Shown here piece after piece: positions 32,817 to 41,550 of a stretch of 64,000 nt of DNA. How positions within the stretch are numbered: the first letter of the stretch is position 1; each line of letters starts with the position of its first letter. This DNA comes from Hespellia sp. GTDB lineage: Bacteria > Bacillota > Clostridia > Lachnospirales > Lachnospiraceae. The stretch is taken from positions 1 to 64,000 of the forward strand of contig JAQVCP010000004.1 of NCBI GenBank assembly GCA_028689735.1, in the 5' to 3' direction. Position numbers and translations under genes: made by a program. The notes beneath the pieces were generated by a model, which saw only the letters and a program-made list of their open reading frames with translations, was not told the DNA's origin and did no database searches.

Positions 32817-33668
32817 ATGAATCTGAATTATAAAAATGAGCAGAACATTTTTACAGAAAAGTGTGTAAACGGTGTTCCATATCTGGAATACCCTCTGCTC
32901 GCAGGAACGGGAATGGTGAAGCACGGATTTTCAACCAGACTCGGGGGCGTGAGTAAGTCTTACTGGAGCAGCATGAACCTGAGCTTTACCAGGGGGGATG
33001 ACGAACAGGACGTGAGAGAGAATTTTCGCAGAATAGGCAATGCAATCGGTGTGGACTGCGCAGACATGGTCTTTTCACAGCAGACCCACACCACAAATGT
33101 GCGGGCTGTGACGGAAGCAGACCGCGGGGCGGGAATTACAAGAGAACGGGGATATTGTGACGTAGATGGCCTGGTGACGAATGTCCCGGGACTCTGTCTG
33201 GTGACCTTTTATGCAGACTGTGTTCCACTGTATTTTTTGGATCCGGTAAAGCGTGCAGTCGGGTTGAGCCATTCGGGGTGGCGAGGTACGGTAGGCAAGA
33301 TTGGAAGAAAAACAGTGGAGGCGATGACCAGAGAATATGGGTCTGATCCCAAGGACATTCTTGCTTGTGTCGGCCCATCCATCTGTCAGTCCTGCTACGA
33401 GGTCAGCGAGGATGTGATTTTTGAGTTCCAGAAAAGTTTTGAGGAAAAGGACTGGAGCTGTCTGTATTATAAAAAAGAGAATGGAAAATATCAGCTGGAT
33501 CTGTGGAAAGCCAATGCGCTGATTTTTGCAGAGGCAGGCATACGAAATGAGCATATGGCAGTGACCAATATATGCACTCACTGCAACAGTGATGTATTGT
33601 TCTCGCATAGAACAACTGGTGAAAAAAGAGGAAATCTTTGTGCGTTTCTTGCGCTAAAGGAGGAATAA
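32817..33668 (+). CDS. pgeF: PgeF/YfiH-family peptidoglycan editing or purine nucleoside enzyme
   Basis: Protein of 283 residues of the YfiH (DUF152) family, formerly called polyphenol oxidase; members act on purine nucleosides and have been linked to peptidoglycan fidelity. The zinc/active-site motifs are present: FSQQTHTTNV (His), TFYADCVPLY (Cys) and SHSGWRGTVGKI (His), plus ICTHCNSD near the end. Which activity dominates here cannot be said. 28 nt after yraN, 1 nt before the MscS gene. Confidence 0.88.
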   Translation: MNLNYKNEQNIFTEKCVNGVPYLEYPLLAGTGMVKHGFSTRLGGVSKSYWSSMNLSFTRGDDEQDVRENFRRIGNAIGVDCADMVFSQQTHTTNVRAVTEADRGAGITRERGYCDVDGLVTNVPGLCLVTFYADCVPLYFLDPVKRAVGLSHSGWRGTVGKIGRKTVEAMTREYGSDPKDILACVGPSICQSCYEVSEDVIFEFQKSFEEKDWSCLYYKKENGKYQLDLWKANALIFAEAGIRNEHMAVTNICTHCNSDVLFSHRTTGEKRGNLCAFLALKEE

Positions 33669-33669
33669 A

Positions 33670-34557
33670 ATGACAGACGTAACGAGTGTAACAGAAGTAA
33701 CACAGGAGGCAACAGAGCAGATTGGCCAGTTTCAGAAAATTCTGAATAATTTCGGACCTGGTTTTATTCAATTCGGACTTAAGGTCTTGCTTGCCATTAT
33801 TGTCTTTCTGATTGGTGGAAGAATCATCAAATGGATCTGCAAAGTTGTGAATCGTTCTCTGGAGCATGTCAATGCAGATGTGGGGGTACGTCAGTTTGTC
33901 CATTCCATGGTCAAATATGGTCTCTATGCACTCCTGGTTGTGGCAATCGGGGTAAAGCTTGGAGTGGAGCCCACTTCAGTCGCGGCGTTGGTGGCATCGG
34001 CAGGTGTTGCAGTCGGTCTTGCCCTGCAGGGAAGCATTTCTAATTTTGCCGGTGGGGTGTTGATCCTGCTTCTGAAACCGTTTCTGGTAGGTGATTATAT
34101 TATTGAAAGCTCAAATAATTACGAAGGAACCGTAAAGGAAATTCAGATTTTTTACACGAAGCTGCTCACCATTGATAACCGTACGGTGGTCATCCCCAAC
34201 GGAGAGCTATCCAATCACTCACTAATCAACGTGACAGCGCAGGATGAGCGGAGAATGGACTTGAAGGTAGGCGTGTCCTATGATACAGATCTGAAACTGG
34301 TCAAGGAACTGATCAAAGAGGTCCTGGATAAAGAAGAGTCGGTTCTTTCTGATAAAGAGATTCTGGTCTTTGTCAGCGAGCTGGGAGACAACGCGGTGGT
34401 CATCGGTTTCCGCGCCTATACCAAATTTGATGAATACTGGCCTGCGCGCTGGAGAGTCCTTGAGGCAATCAAATTGTCTTTTGATGAACACGATATTGAA
34501 ATCCCATATAATCAGATTGTGGTGCATCAGAAAATTGAAAACAGCCCAACTTTTTAA
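33670..34557 (+). CDS. mscS: small-conductance mechanosensitive channel, MscS family
   Basis: Inner-membrane channel of 295 residues releasing solutes on hypo-osmotic shock. An N-terminal polar stretch is followed by hydrophobic helices (about 32-55, 75-97 and 100-130). The pore helix TM3 is Ala/Gly-rich (VAALVASAGVAVGLALQGSI). The beta domain then has VVIPNGELSNHSLIN. AAAGGAGG overlaps the pgeF stop region, so it probably belongs to the same transcript. Confidence 0.94.
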   Translation: MTDVTSVTEVTQEATEQIGQFQKILNNFGPGFIQFGLKVLLAIIVFLIGGRIIKWICKVVNRSLEHVNADVGVRQFVHSMVKYGLYALLVVAIGVKLGVEPTSVAALVASAGVAVGLALQGSISNFAGGVLILLLKPFLVGDYIIESSNNYEGTVKEIQIFYTKLLTIDNRTVVIPNGELSNHSLINVTAQDERRMDLKVGVSYDTDLKLVKELIKEVLDKEESVLSDKEILVFVSELGDNAVVIGFRAYTKFDEYWPARWRVLEAIKLSFDEHDIEIPYNQIVVHQKIENSPTF

Positions 34558-34594
34558 GTACATCAAAGAAAAAGACAGAAAATAAAATTATTGC

Positions 34595-34623
34595 TTGAAA
34601 TTCTGGCGGGATAATGATAAAAT
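34595..34623 (+). promoter_or_regulatory. sigma-A promoter of tRNA-Thr
   Basis: TTGAAA (34595-34600), 17-bp spacer, TAAAAT (34618-34623) with TGA before it. Confidence 0.85.
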
Positions 34624-34652
34624 ATCAGAGTTGCATCAGTTTGATGCAGCGT

Positions 34653-34725
34653 GCTGAAATAGCTCAGTTGGTAGAGCACTTCACTCGTAATGAAGGGGTC
34701 GTCGGTTCAAATCCGATTTTCAGCT
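34653..34725 (+). tRNA. tRNA-Thr (anticodon CGT)
   Basis: 73-nt cloverleaf. Acceptor arms GCTGAAA/TTTCAGC, D-arm AGCTCAGTTGGTAGAGC, anticodon stem CTTCA/TGAAG with loop CTCGTAA (anticodon CGT), T-arm GTCGG-TTCAAAT-CCGAT. No CCA is encoded. Monocistronic, between its own promoter and terminator. Confidence 0.96.
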
Positions 34726-34741
34726 TTGATATGTGTGTGCG

Positions 34742-34786
34742 AAATGCCCGGAGGCCTCGTGAAACAGGTGCTCCGGGCATTTTCTG
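34742..34786 (+). terminator. terminator after tRNA-Thr
   Basis: 12-bp perfect stem (34742-34753 with 34771-34782), 17-nt loop, followed by T-rich sequence. Confidence 0.82.
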
Positions 34787-34957
34787 CTTTTGGGGGAATA
34801 AAACAGGGTGCGGAAAAGCGGCAGATTTAAAAGGAATCATGCAAGGTGGACATGTTAAGATTTTGTTTGCTGAAAATGCGGATTAAGCTAGTCAAAAAGA
34901 TTAGAATATGATATATTTTTTTAGTGAAAACACAGGAAGAGAGATGGAATTATATTT

Positions 34958-36361
34958 ATGTCAGCAGAGAAAATTTTTATGAACAAAATGAAGGAACTGG
35001 TGGAAAAAGGAAAAGAGAACGGAAATACAATCAGCGAACAGGAGATTGCAGAGACATTTCCGGGGGTGTCTTTTTCTGAACAGCAGGTTGTCCAGATTCA
35101 TGCTTATATTAAGGGGTTCGGTATTCGGATTCAGGAGGAGACTGCTGAGAAGAAGGAGACTGTTCAGAAAGCAGAACGTCCTGCGAAAGCTGTGACTGTC
35201 ATAGTAAAAGAAGAGTCCAAAACAGAGACGGAAGATGGACGGGCAGAAGCACCTGAAGACGGATTTGCAGAAGATTTTGAGGAAGCTCCGGAAGAGACTA
35301 AGAATGAGGACCTTGATTTAGCAGTCGATGAGATAATCCTGGATAAAGATATCTCAGAAACCAGTCTGCTGGACGAAGATGACGCAACGGAAATTTACGT
35401 TGAGAGAAAATTTGCCAATATGGAGAAAAGTAAAGAAGATCTGCTGGATGAGGGGGGATTCCATGGTGCGGCAGCGGCAGAACTTGTAGAGTCGGAGGAA
35501 GAAGAAAGGGATCCGGCATCACTATTGGAAGGGGTTAGCACAGAAGATCCAGTTCGTCTGTATTTAAAAGAAATCGGTATGTACCCGCTTCTCTCGGCAG
35601 AGAGAGAAATAGAACTGGCAAAGCGGAAAAATGAAGGGGATAAAGCTGCATATGACGAATTGGTGAACTCCAATTTAAGACTTGTTGTCAGTATTGCAAA
35701 GCGATATACTGGAAGAGGACTGAATTTTCTTGATTTGATTCAGGAGGGGAATATCGGTTTGCTGAAGGGAATTGAAAAATATGATTATAGCAAAGGGTTC
35801 AAGGTAAGTACATATGTTACCTGGTGGATCAAACAGGCCATCACGCGTGCGCTGGCTGACAAGGCGAGAGTAATCCGTGTGCCCGTACATATGGTGGAAG
35901 AAATCAATAAAGTGGTGCGCATGCAGAAGAAGCTGACGCAGTCTCTTGGGTACGAACCCAGTCATGAGGAGCTTGCAGATGCAATGGAGATAAGCGAAGA
36001 CCGTTTACTGGAGATTATCCGGTATGCAGCGGATTCCGCTTCTCTGGATACGCCAATCGGAGACGAAGAGGACTCCACGCTTGCTAATTTCATTGCAGAT
36101 GATAAAATGCTTTCGCCTGAGTTGTCGGCGGAGCAGGCACATTTAAAAGAGAACATCAATCAGCTGCTGGAGATACTGACACCGAGAGAACGGGAAATTA
36201 TCATTGCCCGCTTCGGACTGCTAACAGGAGAACCTAAGACATTAGAGGAGATTGGTTCGGAACTGAATGTGACAAGAGAGAGAATCCGACAGATAGAGGC
36301 TAAAGCTTTGAAGAAACTGAAAAACACCAGAATGAGAGTCCTTGTGAAAGATTTTGTGTAG
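34958..36361 (+). CDS. RpoD-family sigma-70 factor
   Basis: 467 residues: an N-terminal region 1.1-like domain (1-60), a long acidic linker (about 65-195), region 1.2 from DPVRLYLKEIG (about 197), region 2 with RLVVSIAKRYTGRGLNFLDL and STYVTWWIKQAITRAL, region 3, and region 4 with the helix-turn-helix TLEEIGSELNVTRERIRQIE. The -10-contacting Gln in IKQAITR is kept, so it should read normal housekeeping promoters. It departs from the usual housekeeping form (STYVTWW for STYATWW, ADKARVIRVP for ADQARTIRIP) and dnaG is not next to it. It may be a second RpoD-like factor rather than the primary one. Confidence 0.9.
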   Translation: MSAEKIFMNKMKELVEKGKENGNTISEQEIAETFPGVSFSEQQVVQIHAYIKGFGIRIQEETAEKKETVQKAERPAKAVTVIVKEESKTETEDGRAEAPEDGFAEDFEEAPEETKNEDLDLAVDEIILDKDISETSLLDEDDATEIYVERKFANMEKSKEDLLDEGGFHGAAAAELVESEEEERDPASLLEGVSTEDPVRLYLKEIGMYPLLSAEREIELAKRKNEGDKAAYDELVNSNLRLVVSIAKRYTGRGLNFLDLIQEGNIGLLKGIEKYDYSKGFKVSTYVTWWIKQAITRALADKARVIRVPVHMVEEINKVVRMQKKLTQSLGYEPSHEELADAMEISEDRLLEIIRYAADSASLDTPIGDEEDSTLANFIADDKMLSPELSAEQAHLKENINQLLEILTPREREIIIARFGLLTGEPKTLEEIGSELNVTRERIRQIEAKALKKLKNTRMRVLVKDFV

Positions 36362-36428
36362 AACATATTGTATTGTGCTGCATTGTTATGAAAGTTTATC
36401 TGAACATATAAAATAGAAAGTAGTAAAG

Positions 36429-36463
36429 CGAAAAATGGAGGCCCTTAAGGTCTCCATTTTTCG
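36429..36463. terminator. bidirectional terminator
   Basis: 15-bp stem (36429-36443 with 36449-36463, one G-U), 5-nt loop, with T5 and A5 inside the arms. It separates the sigma-factor gene from the converging ABC transporter genes. Confidence 0.88.
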
Positions 36464-36471
36464 GCAGAAGA

Positions 36472-37263
36472 TCATCGCTGATAACGTCGTTCAAATATCC
36501 CTATTACAGCATATAGCCCAATTGCCATGATGCAGAGAAGCACAAGGCTCATGAGCAGCCAATCCATCTTAAAGACCTGGCTAGAGTAGATGATGAGATA
36601 ACCAAGTCCATTTCTTGCAGCTAAGAATTCTCCAATGATGACTCCCACCAGACAGAGTCCGATATTGACCTTCATTGTGTTGATGATTGCTGGAATGCTG
36701 CTGGGAATGACCACCTTTGTCAGAGCATGACGGCGTGTTCCGCGGAGGGTATAGATGAGTTTCAAGGATTCCGGGTCAACCTGCGAAAAGCTGCTGTAGA
36801 TGTTCAGGATACTGCCGAAAATCGCAACGGATATTCCAGCTACGATGATGGTCAGGGGGGTTGCGCCCAACCAGACAATGAGAAGCGGAGCCAGAGCTGA
36901 CTTGGGCAGGCTGTTCAGCACGACAAGGTAGGGGTCAAGTATCTCAGAAAACTTCCGGTTGAACCAGAGTAATACTGCTACGACAATGCTGATAAATGTG
37001 ACGAGAAAAAAACTGAGAATCGTCTCATAGAGTGTCGTTCCGATGTGAACAAAAATAGAGCCATCCAGAGACATTTCCCAGAAGCACAATGCAATTTTTG
37101 AGGGACTGCTGAAGATAAAGGAGTCAATGATTCCTGTGTTGGCAGAAAATTCCCATAAAAATAAAAAACTCAAGAAAATTGCAATTCTTGATATGTGAAC
37201 AATTCTCCGGTGTTTTCGACAGGCATCTAAAAATGCTATCTGGCTATTTGAAAGATCATTCAT
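36472..37263 (-). CDS. ABC transporter permease, SsuC/TauC/ThiX type
   Basis: Inner-membrane permease of 263 residues with about six hydrophobic segments and the ATPase-contacting EAA-like loop around LIYTLRGTRRHALTKVVIPS then SIPAIINTMK. The family imports nitrate, sulfonates, taurine or thiamine precursors. It overlaps the ATPase gene by 8 nt. No substrate-binding protein gene lies next to the pair, so the substrate cannot be inferred. Confidence 0.9.
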   Translation of the reverse strand: MNDLSNSQIAFLDACRKHRRIVHISRIAIFLSFLFLWEFSANTGIIDSFIFSSPSKIALCFWEMSLDGSIFVHIGTTLYETILSFFLVTFISIVVAVLLWFNRKFSEILDPYLVVLNSLPKSALAPLLIVWLGATPLTIIVAGISVAIFGSILNIYSSFSQVDPESLKLIYTLRGTRRHALTKVVIPSSIPAIINTMKVNIGLCLVGVIIGEFLAARNGLGYLIIYSSQVFKMDWLLMSLVLLCIMAIGLYAVIGIFERRYQR

Positions 37264-38023
37264 TGTTATTTATCTCCTCCCAGATCAGATTGAAATAATT
37301 CTTGAATTCCGTAGCGTTACGACGGTGAAGCGGAGTATCCTGTTCTAACTGGAAGGTGAGGGCTACTTTCTGCTTAATGGTGGCCGGCCTTGGCGACATG
37401 ATGATGATTCGGTCCGCAAGGCTGATTGCCTCGGACAGATCGTGGGTTACAAGAATTGCGGTACGGTGTTCTTTTCTTAGAATCTGTCCGATGTCATCGC
37501 CCACGGTCAGGCGTGTCTGATAGTCTAAAGCTGAAAATGGCTCATCTAACAACAGGATATCCGGTTCCATGACAAGCGTGCGAATCAGCGCGGCTCGCTG
37601 CCTCATACCACCGGATAATTCAGAAGGTCTGGAATTTTTGAATCTATCAAGCCCGTAGGTTTTTAACAGTTCCATTGCTTTGGCTTTTGATCTTGGGGTG
37701 AGCTGCTTTTGTATCTCCAGTCCAAGGGTTACATTTTGATAGACATTTCGCCATTCAAAGAGGTGATCGTGCTGCAGCATATAGCCAATACCGGGTGGGC
37801 ACTCCTGATGATATTTTCCATCAAATTTTATCAAACCTCTTTCCGGTTCCAGAAGACCTGCTATAATAGAAAGAAGCGTAGATTTTCCACAGCCGGAAGG
37901 ACCTACGATTGCAAGAAATTCCCCTTTACCCAGAGCGAAAGATATATTAGAAAGCACGGGAGTTTCCCCTTCTGTGGTATGATAGGAGTAATAGATACCG
38001 GATAGTTCCAAAATGGGTTTCAT
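37256..38023 (-). CDS. ABC transporter ATP-binding protein, SsuB/TauB type
   Basis: ATPase of 255 residues energising the adjacent permease. Walker A is GPSGCGKST (41-49), the signature LSGGMRQRAALIRTL, Walker B ILLLDEPFSALD, and the H-loop VTHDLSEA. The true start is 38023 after AAGGAGG; the open frame runs 78 codons further upstream into the divergent queH gene. Transcribed ahead of the permease. Confidence 0.93.
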   Translation of the reverse strand: MKPILELSGIYYSYHTTEGETPVLSNISFALGKGEFLAIVGPSGCGKSTLLSIIAGLLEPERGLIKFDGKYHQECPPGIGYMLQHDHLFEWRNVYQNVTLGLEIQKQLTPRSKAKAMELLKTYGLDRFKNSRPSELSGGMRQRAALIRTLVMEPDILLLDEPFSALDYQTRLTVGDDIGQILRKEHRTAILVTHDLSEAISLADRIIIMSPRPATIKQKVALTFQLEQDTPLHRRNATEFKNYFNLIWEEINNNE

Positions 38024-38118
38024 GGGGAACCTCCTTGTTATATTAAAAAGATATATTACTATTTTATGCAGAAAAGGCAAAGCCGTTCCAGAGGAATAGA
38101 TGAGAAAGGAAAAGATAG

Positions 38119-38757
38119 ATGAATCAGCCGAAGAGAAATTACCAGCGGGAGCTGGATGCAATGATTGAAGCCAATCAAAAAGAGCAAAAGGTACCAAGGC
38201 TTTTGCTGCACAGTTGTTGTGCGCCTTGCAGCAGCTATGTACTGGAGTATCTCTCACAGTATTTTGAGATTACGATATTGTACTATAATCCTAATATTTT
38301 TCCGGAGGAAGAATACAAGAAAAGAATTCTGGAGCAGCAGACTCTGATTCGAGAACTTCCCACGGTTTATCCGGTATCCTTTCAGGCAGGAACTTATGAC
38401 AGAGACAAGTTTTATAAGATGGCGGAAGGTCTGGAGAAGATTGAGGAGGGCGGCATACGATGCTTTGGGTGTTATGAACTGCGGTTGGAGGAGACAGCAA
38501 GGCAGGCAAAAGAGCAGGGCTTCGATTATTTTACGACCACCCTGAGCATCAGTCCACTGAAAAATGCGCAGAAGCTCAATGAGATTGGTGAGAGAATGGG
38601 GAGCAGATATGGAGTGGCCTATCTGAATTCAGACTTCAAGAAGAAAAACGGATACAAGAGATCCACGGAGCTTTCCAGAGAATATCATTTGTATCGGCAG
38701 GACTACTGTGGATGTGAATTTTCTTACAAACAAAGGCATAGTGACGAAGAAGGATAA
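38119..38757 (+). CDS. queH: epoxyqueuosine reductase QueH
   Basis: 212-residue enzyme making the last step of queuosine synthesis in tRNA, the non-cobalamin alternative to QueG. Family cysteines are present: HSCCAPCSSYV (Cys33, 34, 37), RCFGCYELRLE and DYCGCEFS, which bind an iron-sulfur cluster and metal. Divergent from the ABC pair across 95 bp. Confidence 0.93.
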   Translation: MNQPKRNYQRELDAMIEANQKEQKVPRLLLHSCCAPCSSYVLEYLSQYFEITILYYNPNIFPEEEYKKRILEQQTLIRELPTVYPVSFQAGTYDRDKFYKMAEGLEKIEEGGIRCFGCYELRLEETARQAKEQGFDYFTTTLSISPLKNAQKLNEIGERMGSRYGVAYLNSDFKKKNGYKRSTELSREYHLYRQDYCGCEFSYKQRHSDEEG

Positions 38758-38935
38758 AGAAAAGAAATGATATTTATACAAAAGTACAATGAATAAGGTA
38801 TGGACAAAAAACACTTTATTGTGGTAAACTATTGCACAAGTTATAGAAAATTTGTGATAGTTCAGAACTGCAGGTTTTGGAGATAGACTTTATGGAATTG
38901 TCATAAAAATCATTTGGAGGAAAAGAGGTTTTAAA

Positions 38936-40333
38936 ATGGCACAATTATGGGGCGGTCGATTTACGAAAGAGACGGATCAGTTGGTTTATAACTTTAACGC
39001 ATCCATTTCCTTTGATAAAAAATTTTATGAGCAGGATATCAGGGGCAGCATTGCTCATGTAACCATGCTTGCAAAGCAGGGAATCCTGACGGAAGATGAG
39101 AAGAAGATCATTATAGCAGGGCTGGAAGGAATCAAGGCGGATGTAGAGAATGGCACCTTGGAGATTACGGAGAAGTACGAAGACATTCACAGCTTCGTGG
39201 AAGCGAATCTCATTGATCGAATCGGCGATCCGGGGAAGAAGCTTCATACCGGCCGCAGCAGAAATGACCAGGTCGCTCTGGATATGAAATTATACACCCG
39301 TGATGAAGTGACTGCAATCAATGAGCTTGTGAAGGAACTGCTGGAAGTGCTTCTTCATATCATGAGGGAGAATACGGAGACCTTTATGCCGGGATTCACA
39401 CACCTTCAGAAGGCACAGCCAATTACACTGGCACATCACATGGGGGCTTATTTTGAGATGTTCAAGAGAGACCGGTCCAGACTGGCTGACATTTATCAGC
39501 GAATGAACACATGTCCGCTGGGATCCGGAGCACTTGCGGGAACCACATATCCGCTGGACAGAGAGTATACGGCGCAGCTTCTTAATTTTGACAGCGCAAC
39601 GCTTAACAGTATGGATTCAGTTTCAGACAGGGATTACCTGATTGAACTGATGTCGGCATGCTCCACGATTATGATGCACCTCAGTCGTTTTTCCGAGGAA
39701 GTGATCATCTGGAATTCCAATGAATACCAGTTTGTGGATATTGATGATGCATACAGCACCGGAAGCAGCATCATGCCGCAGAAGAAGAATCCGGATATCG
39801 CGGAGCTGGTAAGAGGAAAGACCGGAAGAGTCTATGGGGCGCTCACTTCTATCCTTACTACGATGAAAGGAATTCCTCTTGCGTACAATAAAGATATGCA
39901 GGAAGACAAAGAGATGGTCTTTGATGCGATGGATACGACCAAGGGATGTCTTGCATTGTTTACAGGGATGTTAAAGACGATGAAGTTCAATAGGGAACGC
40001 ATGGAGGCAAGCGCCAAGAACGGATTTACCAATGCGACAGATGCAGCAGATTATCTGGTGAACCACGGCGTGCCATTCAGAGATGCCCATGGAATTGTAG
40101 GTCAGCTTGTACTCCACTGTATTGAAAAAAATATAGCATTGGATGATATGTCTCTGGAAGAATACCAGAAGATTTCTCCTGTATTTGCGGAGGATATCTA
40201 TGAGGCCATCAGCATGAAGACCTGCGTGGAAGCACGAAAGACATTGGGTGCACCGGGCAAGGAAGCAATGGATAAAGTGATTGCAATCAATGAAGCATAT
40301 TTGAGAGAGGAGAAAAAATGGAACAGAAATTAA
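38936..40333 (+). CDS. argH: argininosuccinate lyase
   Basis: Fumarase-superfamily enzyme of 465 residues releasing arginine and fumarate from argininosuccinate. Seen: LWGGRF at the start, HTGRSRNDQVALD, and the signature GSSIMPQKKNPD (about 279) with the mobile catalytic-Ser loop. Complete. No argG is adjacent. Its end overlaps asd by 16 nt, so the two are coupled although they serve different pathways. Confidence 0.98.
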   Translation: MAQLWGGRFTKETDQLVYNFNASISFDKKFYEQDIRGSIAHVTMLAKQGILTEDEKKIIIAGLEGIKADVENGTLEITEKYEDIHSFVEANLIDRIGDPGKKLHTGRSRNDQVALDMKLYTRDEVTAINELVKELLEVLLHIMRENTETFMPGFTHLQKAQPITLAHHMGAYFEMFKRDRSRLADIYQRMNTCPLGSGALAGTTYPLDREYTAQLLNFDSATLNSMDSVSDRDYLIELMSACSTIMMHLSRFSEEVIIWNSNEYQFVDIDDAYSTGSSIMPQKKNPDIAELVRGKTGRVYGALTSILTTMKGIPLAYNKDMQEDKEMVFDAMDTTKGCLALFTGMLKTMKFNRERMEASAKNGFTNATDAADYLVNHGVPFRDAHGIVGQLVLHCIEKNIALDDMSLEEYQKISPVFAEDIYEAISMKTCVEARKTLGAPGKEAMDKVIAINEAYLREEKKWNRN

Positions 40334-41403
40334 GAGTAGGTATTTTAGGAGCAACAGGAATGGTTGGGCAGAGATTCATCTCACTGCTTGAAAATCACCC
40401 GTGGTTTGAGGTGGTAACACTTGCAGCAAGTCCGCGTTCCGCAGGCAAGACATACGAAGAGGCAGTCGGTGGAAGATGGAAGATGGATACACCAATGCCG
40501 GAAGCAGTAAAAAATATCATTGTACACAATGTCAATGAGGTAGAAGCAGTTGCAGCAACTGTTGATTTTGTGTTCAGCGCCGTTGATATGACGAAGGATG
40601 AAATCAAAGCAATCGAGGAAGCCTATGCAAAGACAGAGACTCCGGTTGTTTCTAACAATAGTGCACATCGCTGGACACCGGATGTACCGATGGTTGTTCC
40701 TGAGATCAATGTACAGCATTTTGATGTCATCGAAGCACAGAAGAAACGTCTTGGAACAACACGTGGATTCATTGCAGTAAAGCCGAACTGTTCCATCCAG
40801 AGTTATGCACCCTGTCTTGCAGCGTGGAAAGAGTTTGAACCAGTAGAAGTGATTGCCACAACATATCAGGCAATCTCCGGTGCCGGCAAGACCTTCAAGG
40901 ACTGGCCGGAGATGGAAGGAAACATCATTCCATACATTGGCGGAGAAGAAGAAAAGAGCGAGATGGAGCCACTACGTGTGCTGGGAACGGTTGAGGGAGA
41001 CCATATCGAAAAGGCTGCCCTTCCAAAGATTTCCTGCCAGTGTATCCGTGTACCGGTATTGAACGGTCATACGGCAGCAGTCTTTATCCGATTCAACAAG
41101 AAGCCAACGAAGGAACAGCTGATTGACAAATTACTGGCATTTAAGGGCTTCCCGCAGGAGGCTGAACTTCCAAGTGCACCGAAGCAGTTTATCCAATATA
41201 TGGAAGAGGACAACAGACCACAGGTTCAGCTTGATGTGGACTATGAGCGTGGTATGGGTGTTTCCATCGGACGTCTGAGAGAAGATACGATTTATGACTA
41301 TAAATTTGTTGGACTTTCTCACAATACAGTACGTGGTGCCGCCGGCGGAGCTGTTCTCTGTGCAGAGGCACTGACAGCGAAGAAATTTATTCAGCCAAAA
41401 TAA
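40318..41403 (+). CDS. asd: aspartate-semialdehyde dehydrogenase, archaeal/fungal type
   Basis: 361-residue NADP enzyme reducing aspartyl phosphate to the semialdehyde for lysine, threonine and methionine. Seen: GILGATGMVGQRFISLL, the catalytic Cys158 in KPNCSIQSYAP, and TYQAISGAGKTF. Its sequence is of the archaeal/fungal-like class rather than the proteobacterial one. AGAGGAG lies within argH. Confidence 0.96.
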   Translation: MEQKLRVGILGATGMVGQRFISLLENHPWFEVVTLAASPRSAGKTYEEAVGGRWKMDTPMPEAVKNIIVHNVNEVEAVAATVDFVFSAVDMTKDEIKAIEEAYAKTETPVVSNNSAHRWTPDVPMVVPEINVQHFDVIEAQKKRLGTTRGFIAVKPNCSIQSYAPCLAAWKEFEPVEVIATTYQAISGAGKTFKDWPEMEGNIIPYIGGEEEKSEMEPLRVLGTVEGDHIEKAALPKISCQCIRVPVLNGHTAAVFIRFNKKPTKEQLIDKLLAFKGFPQEAELPSAPKQFIQYMEEDNRPQVQLDVDYERGMGVSIGRLREDTIYDYKFVGLSHNTVRGAAGGAVLCAEALTAKKFIQPK

Positions 41404-41450
41404 AAAAGCCTGATTACTGTGAACTTGTTAGGCAAACAGCAACGAATTTC

Positions 41451-41487
41451 GTTCCGTGATTCCAATTATGTGAGTCACGGAACTTTT
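41451..41487 (+). terminator. terminator after asd
   Basis: 9-bp perfect stem (41451-41459 with 41475-41483), 15-nt loop, TTTT tail. Confidence 0.82.
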
Positions 41488-41550
41488 CATTTTAAAACAT
41501 CTGTGGTAGAATAGAAATAATGGAGAAATCAGCAGAAAAGGAGTAGCGGT

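Noticed and set aside
34614..34886. Open frame of 90 codons across the tRNA-Thr
   Set aside because: It covers a complete tRNA and its terminator and has no ribosome binding site.
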